From: an uncultured Lachnospiraceae bacterium
Lineage (GTDB): Bacteria > Bacillota > Clostridia > Lachnospirales > Lachnospiraceae
Direction of reading: 5' to 3'
Assembly: GCA_947174665.1 (NCBI GenBank)
Contig: CAMWJV010000013.1
Coordinates: forward strand, 1 to 42,467
DNA length: 42,467 nucleotides
The position numbers and the translations under genes were made by a program. Position 1 is the first letter of the stretch; each line of letters starts with the position of its first letter. The notes beneath the pieces are model-generated. The model searched no databases, was not told where the DNA came from, and saw nothing but the letters and a program-made list of their open reading frames with translations. This document shows, one piece after another, positions 36,767 to 42,467 of this stretch.

Positions 36767-38305
36767 ATGGAGAAAAAAACACAGGATCTGGAACGTATTC
36801 CAAAAGAAAAATTTGAGTTTGCACAATTGGATGAGGCCATTCATGACAAAAAATTTGATACAAAGACCAGAGGCTTTTTTGCAGATGCCATGATTCGTTT
36901 CCGCAAAAATCAGTCTTCCGTGATAGCGGCCTATATCATAGCGCTGCTGGTGCTGTATGCTATTATTGTGCCAATCATTGCCCCGATCAAGATGGATAAC
37001 AAAGATAAGGTATTTATAAATACACCGCCTTTCATCAGAGCCATCGCCGAAAAGGGATGGGGGATTTTTGACGGTGCGGTAGTACATGAGAGTCAGAATG
37101 AAACTCAGATGAATTACTGGAGAGGCATCGGAATCGAGACCGGCTATGACCCTGTTGTAGAGATTCTCGGAACCTCTGAGACGGTTTCCAGATACAGAGG
37201 GAAAGATAAGATTTCATATTTTTACAAGATGTCCACCAACAGATATTATGATACCGGTGTGGTGTACAGGGTGTTTTCCTATAATGAGTTTCAGAATATC
37301 CAGGACTGGCAGAATGAGACAGGGATTCAGGTGATATATCCTTATGTGGAGCCTGAGTCTATCAACGGGATCAATGACAATCCCAATATCTGGTATGAAG
37401 TGGATTCCAAGGGAGCGGCCCAACTGGACAAGGACGGCAATTTTGTGCCTGTGTATTCCACCAATGCGGCAATTGAAGGCGCTCCATACAACAGCATCCG
37501 TATAGCCGGAGATGACGGCAGCTATATCTATAGTGTCCGTAAGTCCGGTTCCGTTCAGGCCAGGGTCTGCTATTATAATTACTATACCTATGTGAACGGA
37601 TATGAACCCATGTATATTCTGGGAACAAATTCCATGGGAGAGGACCTGTTCTGCGCAATCGGTGTAGGAGCCAGATTTTCACTTATCTTTGCAATTCTGG
37701 TGTCTGCGATCAATTTGACGATCGGTGCAATCTACGGTGCGATTCAGGGATATTACGGCGGGGCTGTCGACATGGTGCTGGACAGATTTGCGGATCTTTG
37801 TTCCGGCATTCCCATGATCGTTGTGACGGTGCTGTTCCAGCTTCATCTGGCAGCAAAAGTGGGAACCATAGGAGCTTTTCTGTTTGCCTTTGTCATGACA
37901 GGCTGGATCGGCATGAGTGCCTTGGTCAGAAAGCAGTTTTACCGTTTTAAGAGTCAGGAATTTGTGTATGCGGCACGGACACTGGGGGCGTCGGACAAGA
38001 GGCTGATGTTCAAGCATATATTCCCCAATGCCATAGGCACCATCATCACAAGCTGCGCCCTGGTCATTCCTTCAGTCATACTTTCCGAGACTACGATGAC
38101 ATATCTGGGCATTGTAAATATCAGTGATTTTGCGGGAAGCAGTATCGGTACATTGCTGTCAAAAGCACAGAGCGCCATGACTACATCACCCCATGCCATG
38201 CTGTATCCGTCCATCTATTTTGCTTTACTGCTGATCTGCTTTAACCTGTTCGGAAACGGCCTGAGAGATGCATTTAACCCTACAACGAGAGGAGTGGAGG
38301 ACTGA
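36767..38305 (+). CDS. oppC: Oligopeptide ABC transporter permease OppC-like with large extracytoplasmic insertion (right operon)
   Basis: 512 residues. Same plan as the left paralog: N-terminal tail KIPKEKF-like region, first helix (VIAAYIIALLVLYAIIVPII), ~200-residue external insert containing EFQNIQDWQNETGIQVIYPY, then the core from GTNSMGEDLFCAIGVGARFS, and EAA loop RTLGASDKRLMFKHIFPNAI. The insert is conserved between the two operons, including that IQDWQNETGIQV stretch, which argues for a selected function rather than drift. The stop is 1 nt before the oppD ATG. Confidence 0.9.
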   Translation: MEKKTQDLERIPKEKFEFAQLDEAIHDKKFDTKTRGFFADAMIRFRKNQSSVIAAYIIALLVLYAIIVPIIAPIKMDNKDKVFINTPPFIRAIAEKGWGIFDGAVVHESQNETQMNYWRGIGIETGYDPVVEILGTSETVSRYRGKDKISYFYKMSTNRYYDTGVVYRVFSYNEFQNIQDWQNETGIQVIYPYVEPESINGINDNPNIWYEVDSKGAAQLDKDGNFVPVYSTNAAIEGAPYNSIRIAGDDGSYIYSVRKSGSVQARVCYYNYYTYVNGYEPMYILGTNSMGEDLFCAIGVGARFSLIFAILVSAINLTIGAIYGAIQGYYGGAVDMVLDRFADLCSGIPMIVVTVLFQLHLAAKVGTIGAFLFAFVMTGWIGMSALVRKQFYRFKSQEFVYAARTLGASDKRLMFKHIFPNAIGTIITSCALVIPSVILSETTMTYLGIVNISDFAGSSIGTLLSKAQSAMTTSPHAMLYPSIYFALLLICFNLFGNGLRDAFNPTTRGVED

Positions 38306-38306
38306 G

Positions 38307-40478
38307 ATGGAGAAAAAATTATCGGTTAGAAATCTTACCATATCCTTCAGAACTGCCAATGGCCGGGTGCAGGCTGTGCGGGGAATCGATTTTGATCTTG
38401 CCAAGGGCGAGACGCTGTCCATTGTGGGTGAGTCCGGTTCCGGAAAATCCGTGACCAGCAAGGCAATCCTGGGGATTCTTGCCGGGAATGCCATTATTGA
38501 AGGCGGCGAGATCATTTATGACGGCAAGGACTTGCTGAAGCTGTCCGAGCAGGAATTCCATAAGATCCGCGGCGACAAGATTGCCATGATATTTCAGGAT
38601 CCTATGTCCAGCTTGAATCCTATTGTCAGAATCGGACGACAGCTGACAGAAGCCATGATCCTAAAGGGAAAAGAACGCCAGAGGGAGAGCCGGGCCTGTT
38701 TCAACGGGTATCTGAAAGACCTGAAAATAAATATGACTGCCGCGATCGCCGGAGACGATAAAGAAAAGGCAGCACAGCTTGCAAAAAAATGCGCTGATTT
38801 TGATAAGTTTGAGTACAAGCATCTGGAACTGGAGAAGGCTTACAGCATTGCCCATGAGGCGGCACAGGAGGCAGTGGATGATATTGCCGACCTGGTGTTT
38901 GAGATGGAGAAAAACGCGGCAAAGGATGCCCCTTACCGCATCAGGGAACTTGTGAAGCTTGCAAAGGCTTCCATTCAGGAATATGTAGTCAGGGAAGATG
39001 CTGAAAAGCTGCAGGCATTAATTGACGAACTTAAGCAGGATGCAGGCGCGGTTAAGAAGCCTGACTGCAAATATGATGCCATTATCGGCAGGCTGAACCG
39101 GGTAGATGAGATACTGAAGAAGGCTCTGGCCCTTGAAGAACCTAATTTCTTCTGTATGGGCTATTATCTGACCTTCAGCGGGAAAGAGCTTCCTGCCATG
39201 AACAGCATAGGGGAGTTAAATGAATTCCTGCGCAAGTATCTTGATGATAATTTCATGCTGGATTTTATCGCCGATGCCAAAAAGGGGATGATGTATGCGG
39301 CGGAGGGCTCCTGCCGCAGCAAGGAGGCCGCTGTCAAGGCATTGAAGGAGGCCCTGCCTGCATTCGAGAAAAAGGAATTGGATGCGGCTGAGTGCCGCAG
39401 TGTGCAGAAGGAGCTTTCTAAAAAGGTACTGGCTACGATCAACAAACTGGAGGTTGTCAAGGACAATCTCACCTATACATTTCCCGTCCGCCTGGAGAGT
39501 GAGATCAACCGCTACTTTTCTTCCATTACCAAGAACCGGGATGAGGAAAAGCGCTATGCGAAGGCAAAGGCAAAATATGACAGGCTGGCAGCTCGGGGAA
39601 AAACTCCGGAATGGAAGGTTGTAGAGGCTAAGATTACCGATCTGGATGAGGTTCGGGATGATATCTGTCACCAGATCACGCGCCAGATTGAGCATTTTGA
39701 AGCTGCCCTTTCCAGAGAAAAGGAACGCGATTTCGATACGGAGACCGTGGCGGGCATCGACTATCTGAAGGAAAACGCATCCGGTGTGGTCAACAAGGTA
39801 ACGAAGCAGATTGCAAAAGCAAAAGCAATTCGTCTGATGGAGGAGGTTGGCATTGCGGAGCCCAGAAAGCGCTACCGGCAGTATCCCTTTGAATTTTCCG
39901 GCGGCATGCGTCAGCGTATCGTGATCGCCATCGCCCTGGCGGCAGACCCTGACATCCTGATCTGCGACGAACCTACTACGGCGCTGGATGTGACTATCCA
40001 GGCACAGATACTGGAACTGATAAACAAATTGAAAGCCGAGAGGCACCTTTCCATTATCTTTATTACCCATGACCTCGGCGTGGTGGCCAACATGGCTGAC
40101 CGCATTGCGGTGATGTACGCGGGGAAAATCGTGGAGTACGGCACCTCGGAGGATCTGTTTTACCAGGCTGCCCACCCTTACACCTGGGCGCTGCTTTCCT
40201 CCATGCCGGACCTGGATACCGACGAAAAGCTGGAGGCCATACCCGGCACACCGCCCAATATGATATACCCGCCTGTGGGTGATGCGTTTGCGGCGCGAAA
40301 CAAATATGCGCTGAAAATAGACTTTGAACAGCAGCCTCCTATGTTCAGGATTTCCGACACACATTATGCTGCTACATGGCTGCTTCACCCGGACGCTCCA
40401 AAGGTAGACCCGCCTAAGATTGTAACGGACAGAATCGCCAGAATGAAAGCCAGAAGGGAGTACGAAGATGGAGAATAA
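38307..40478 (+). CDS. oppD: Oligopeptide ABC transporter ATPase OppD-like with ~370-residue insertion (right operon)
   Basis: 723 residues from ATG 38307, matching the paralog start (MEKKLSVRNLTISFRTANGR); an ATG at 38268 overlapping oppC is rejected. Walker [10 protein letters not shown]-loop [20 protein letters not shown], a ~370-residue charged helical insert, signature [15 protein letters not shown], Walker [13 protein letters not shown], and H-loop [14 protein letters not shown]. The insert is clearly homologous to that of the left copy (shared [11 protein letters not shown] and DNLTYTFPVRLESE-like segments) but more diverged than the catalytic core. It overlaps the next gene by 11 nt. 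Confidence 0.92.
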   Translation: MEKKLSVRNLTISFRTANGRVQAVRGIDFDLAKGETLSIVGESGSGKSVTSKAILGILAGNAIIEGGEIIYDGKDLLKLSEQEFHKIRGDKIAMIFQDPMSSLNPIVRIGRQLTEAMILKGKERQRESRACFNGYLKDLKINMTAAIAGDDKEKAAQLAKKCADFDKFEYKHLELEKAYSIAHEAAQEAVDDIADLVFEMEKNAAKDAPYRIRELVKLAKASIQEYVVREDAEKLQALIDELKQDAGAVKKPDCKYDAIIGRLNRVDEILKKALALEEPNFFCMGYYLTFSGKELPAMNSIGELNEFLRKYLDDNFMLDFIADAKKGMMYAAEGSCRSKEAAVKALKEALPAFEKKELDAAECRSVQKELSKKVLATINKLEVVKDNLTYTFPVRLESEINRYFSSITKNRDEEKRYAKAKAKYDRLAARGKTPEWKVVEAKITDLDEVRDDICHQITRQIEHFEAALSREKERDFDTETVAGIDYLKENASGVVNKVTKQIAKAKAIRLMEEVGIAEPRKRYRQYPFEFSGGMRQRIVIAIALAADPDILICDEPTTALDVTIQAQILELINKLKAERHLSIIFITHDLGVVANMADRIAVMYAGKIVEYGTSEDLFYQAAHPYTWALLSSMPDLDTDEKLEAIPGTPPNMIYPPVGDAFAARNKYALKIDFEQQPPMFRISDTHYAATWLLHPDAPKVDPPKIVTDRIARMKARREYEDGE

Positions 40479-41718
40479 GGACAAAACATTGGATGGCCGG
40501 GCTGTTCAGTCAGAACCGCTGCTGAGAGTGGAACATCTCTGTCAGTATTTTCCCATGGGAAGTTCGGAACTGAAGGCTGTGGATGATGTCAGCTTTGAGA
40601 TTCAAAAGGGCGAGGTATTCGGGCTTGTGGGCGAATCCGGCTGCGGTAAGACCACTACAGGGCGTTCCATTATAAAACTCTACGATATCACATCCGGTAA
40701 TGTGTATTTTAAAGGAGTCCGCATTGCCGCAGGTAAACGTTCCTATATTAATGCCATTTCTGAAGCACGAAAAGCTTATAAGGAAAAAATTGCCGCGGCG
40801 GGAAGTGATGAGGAAAAGCAGCGGCTGAAAAAGGAGCTGGATGCTGTCATTGCCGAAAATAAGGAGCAGATCAGGAAAGCCAGATATGACCAGAAAAACT
40901 GTGATAAGGAATATTCCGATAAGCTGGTGGCGGAACTGAAGGAAAAATATCTTCCTCAGATTGAAAAGGCTCAGGGGGATGAGAAGAACAGACTGAATGC
41001 AGAGTATCGGAAGGAGCTTCATAAAGCCAGGCATACCAAGCTGGTTACCCAGATACAGATGATCTTTCAGGACCCCATAGCATCCCTTGACCCCAGGATG
41101 ACCATACGCGAGATCATCGCGGAGGGGCTGGTGATCCAGGGAGAAAAGGATAGAGCGGTACTGGATAAAAAAGTCTTTGAAATGCTGGAGCTGGTGGGAC
41201 TGGTGCGTGAACATGCAGGCAGATATCCTCATGAGTTTTCCGGCGGCCAGCGCCAGCGTATCGGCGTGGCGCGCTCTGTCATCATGAACCCGGAGCTTAT
41301 CATTGCGGATGAGCCCGTATCTGCGCTGGATGTGTCCATACAGGCGCAGGTGATCAACCTGCTGAACGATCTGAGAGACAGTCTGGGACTGACGATCCTG
41401 TTTATTGCCCATGATCTTTCCGTGGTCAAGTATTTCTCAGACAGGATCGGGGTTATGTATTTCGGGAAGATGGTAGAACTTGCTTCTTCGGAAGAATTGT
41501 TTAAGAATCCGCTGCACCCATATACCAGGTCGCTGCTTTCAGCAATCCCTCTGCCGGATCCGGTCTATGAGAAGAAGCGGAAGCGGATAACTTATAACCC
41601 GCTGGCAGAGCATGATTATTCAACAGATAAGCCCTCTTTCCGTGAGATCAGACCGGGACATTATGTACAGTGTAACAATGCAGAGTATGAGACATATCTG
41701 ACTATGCTGAAGGACTGA
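40468..41718 (+). CDS. oppF: Oligopeptide ABC transporter ATPase OppF-like with coiled-coil insertion (right operon)
   Basis: 416 residues. Walker [10 protein letters not shown] at 55-63, Q-loop [14 protein letters not shown] (Gln ~201), signature [14 protein letters not shown], Walker [14 protein letters not shown]-loop IAHDLSVVK. The insert between Walker A and Q-loop (~90-190) is about 20-30 residues longer than in the left copy and is strongly charged, with a Lys/Glu helical pattern (EEKQRLKKELDAVIAENKEQ). AGAAGGGAG precedes the ATG, and the start lies inside the end of oppD. All catalytic motifs are intact. Confidence 0.91.
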   Translation: MENKDKTLDGRAVQSEPLLRVEHLCQYFPMGSSELKAVDDVSFEIQKGEVFGLVGESGCGKTTTGRSIIKLYDITSGNVYFKGVRIAAGKRSYINAISEARKAYKEKIAAAGSDEEKQRLKKELDAVIAENKEQIRKARYDQKNCDKEYSDKLVAELKEKYLPQIEKAQGDEKNRLNAEYRKELHKARHTKLVTQIQMIFQDPIASLDPRMTIREIIAEGLVIQGEKDRAVLDKKVFEMLELVGLVREHAGRYPHEFSGGQRQRIGVARSVIMNPELIIADEPVSALDVSIQAQVINLLNDLRDSLGLTILFIAHDLSVVKYFSDRIGVMYFGKMVELASSEELFKNPLHPYTRSLLSAIPLPDPVYEKKRKRITYNPLAEHDYSTDKPSFREIRPGHYVQCNNAEYETYLTMLKD

Positions 41719-41731
41719 AGCATAAAAAATG

Positions 41732-41767
41732 GTAACAGTTCAGCTATGCAGATGGCTGGACTGTTAC
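41732..41767 (+). promoter_or_regulatory. Hairpin between right oppF and DUF3899 gene
   Basis: GTAACAGTTCAGC (41732-41744) / GCTGGACTGTTAC (41755-41767): 13-bp stem with one G-U pair, 10-nt loop, no T-run. The left operon has no room for such an element, because its two genes overlap there. Confidence 0.6.
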
Positions 41768-41783
41768 AAAACAGAGGTGCGGA

Positions 41784-42185
41784 ATGAATAGAAAGCGCGC
41801 GGGACAGTATGCAGCAGCCGTTATTCTTGCAGCCGCGGTGTTTGCGGCAGGTGCGATAACCCAAAATCTGTTTCAGGAAGAGGATATACAGAAAAAGCTG
41901 GGGATACTCTCGGACTGCTTTCTGTTTCCTGCCGTTTTGCTGGGGGGAATGGGCGGGTTAAGCTGGGCGGCATCAGAGGGAACCTTTGATATGCTGCAAT
42001 ACGGATTTTATATGGTATTTCAAAGGCTTCTGCATCCCCATAAGGCAATAGAAGGTTTTTACGAATATAAGGTCAGCAGGGAAGAGTCTCGGGATGGGTG
42101 GCTGAAGCATTTTTTGATCATAGGTTTGATCTGTCTTTTTGCCAGCGTTATCTGCCTGCTGTTTTATACGGCATCCGGCGGATGA
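41784..42185 (+). CDS. DUF3899-like small membrane protein, end of right opp operon
   Basis: 133 residues, same architecture as the left-operon protein: N-terminal helix (AAAVILAAAVFAAGAI), second helix (CFLFPAVLLGGMGGLSWAAS), the GTFDMLQYGFYMVF stretch equivalent to [12 protein letters not shown], a charged loop, and a C-terminal helix (FLIIGLICLFASVICLLFYT). Sequence identity to the left protein is low, but layout and operon position are conserved. Function unknown. The window shows it 65 nt after oppF and 28 nt before an ABC ATPase gene. Confidence 0.75.
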   Translation: MNRKRAGQYAAAVILAAAVFAAGAITQNLFQEEDIQKKLGILSDCFLFPAVLLGGMGGLSWAASEGTFDMLQYGFYMVFQRLLHPHKAIEGFYEYKVSREESRDGWLKHFLIIGLICLFASVICLLFYTASGG

Positions 42186-42213
42186 TGGTGACCTGAAAGA
42201 GGAGGATACTGCC

Positions 42214-42467
42214 ATGTCTGCTTATTTGACAATGGAAAATATTTCGAAATATTATACCGCAGGGCAATCTGTCGTTATGGGTTTAAACAGCGTCAGTTTG
42301 TCCTTTTCTATAGGGGAGTTTGTGGCTGTCACGGGCGAAAGCGGCAGCGGAAAATCGACGCTGGCCAAAGTGCTGGCCGGGATTCTGCCCTATGAAGGCG
42401 GGGAGATGTATGTGAACGGAAATCCCACATCTCATTACGGGCATCTTGAATGGGAACAGTATCGGAT
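42214..42467 (+). CDS. ABC transporter ATP-binding protein, N-terminal part (3' truncated by window)
   Basis: 84 complete codons visible. MENISKYYTAGQSVVMGLNS is followed by Walker [10 protein letters not shown] near residues 40-48 and LAKVLAGILPYEGGEMYVNG. GAGGAGG lies upstream of the ATG. The pattern fits a LolD/MacB-type ATPase, which often pairs with FtsX permeases, but too little is present to assign a substrate or to see whether it is fused to a permease. Confidence 0.85.
   Translation, partial: MSAYLTMENISKYYTAGQSVVMGLNSVSLSFSIGEFVAVTGESGSGKSTLAKVLAGILPYEGGEMYVNGNPTSHYGHLEWEQYR

Overview
The window looks like chromosome of a Gram-positive gut-type Clostridia, most likely Lachnospiraceae. 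The evidence is lipoprotein-type binding proteins, an archaeal-type aspartyl-tRNA synthetase, AGGAGG ribosome sites, DUF3899-type membrane proteins, roughly balanced GC, and no outer-membrane components. This is inferred from gene content only.

Region 1 (1-14.4 kb) reads left to right: the C-terminal part of an FtsX-type permease, a PHP-domain phosphoesterase, two tandem paralogous 763-residue binding lipoproteins with a propeller-like N-terminal half, a MalF/MalG-type permease pair without its own ATPase, a ~130-nt multi-hairpin element, an HlyD-type adaptor, a MacB-core-like membrane protein, and a third large binding lipoprotein. A strong terminator ends the cluster.

Region 2 (14.4-22.1 kb) is housekeeping: a short YgjP/M48-like metalloprotein on the minus strand, a structured intergenic element, gpmI, a GNAT acetyltransferase, a non-discriminating-type AspRS behind an attenuator-like leader, an Rpn/PD-(D/E)XK protein with a 21-bp tandem repeat, and eno behind a hairpin that could mask its ribosome site.

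Region 3 (22.1-42.2 kb) is the most striking part. Two paralogous oligopeptide ABC-importer operons (binding protein, OppB, OppC, OppD, OppF, DUF3899 membrane protein) lie back to back and are transcribed away from each other. Between them sits a tyrosine recombinase gene flanked by 143-bp inverted repeats that differ at only 9 positions, although the operons they precede have diverged far more. Each repeat carries the -10 box of its own operon. The -35 box lies just inside the unique segment and is present on one side only: TTGACA, 17 nt from TATACT, faces the right operon, and no -35 is seen on the left. Inversion of the segment would move the -35 from one operon to the other. I therefore read 31113-33026 as a candidate self-encoded invertible promoter switch that alternates expression of two peptide transporters. 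In the orientation shown, the right operon is predicted ON and the left OFF.

The transporters themselves are unusual. OppD carries about 370 extra residues between Q-loop and signature, OppF has a coiled-coil-like insertion after Walker A, and OppC has a ~200-residue insertion between its first two membrane segments. The window ends inside a new ABC ATPase gene.
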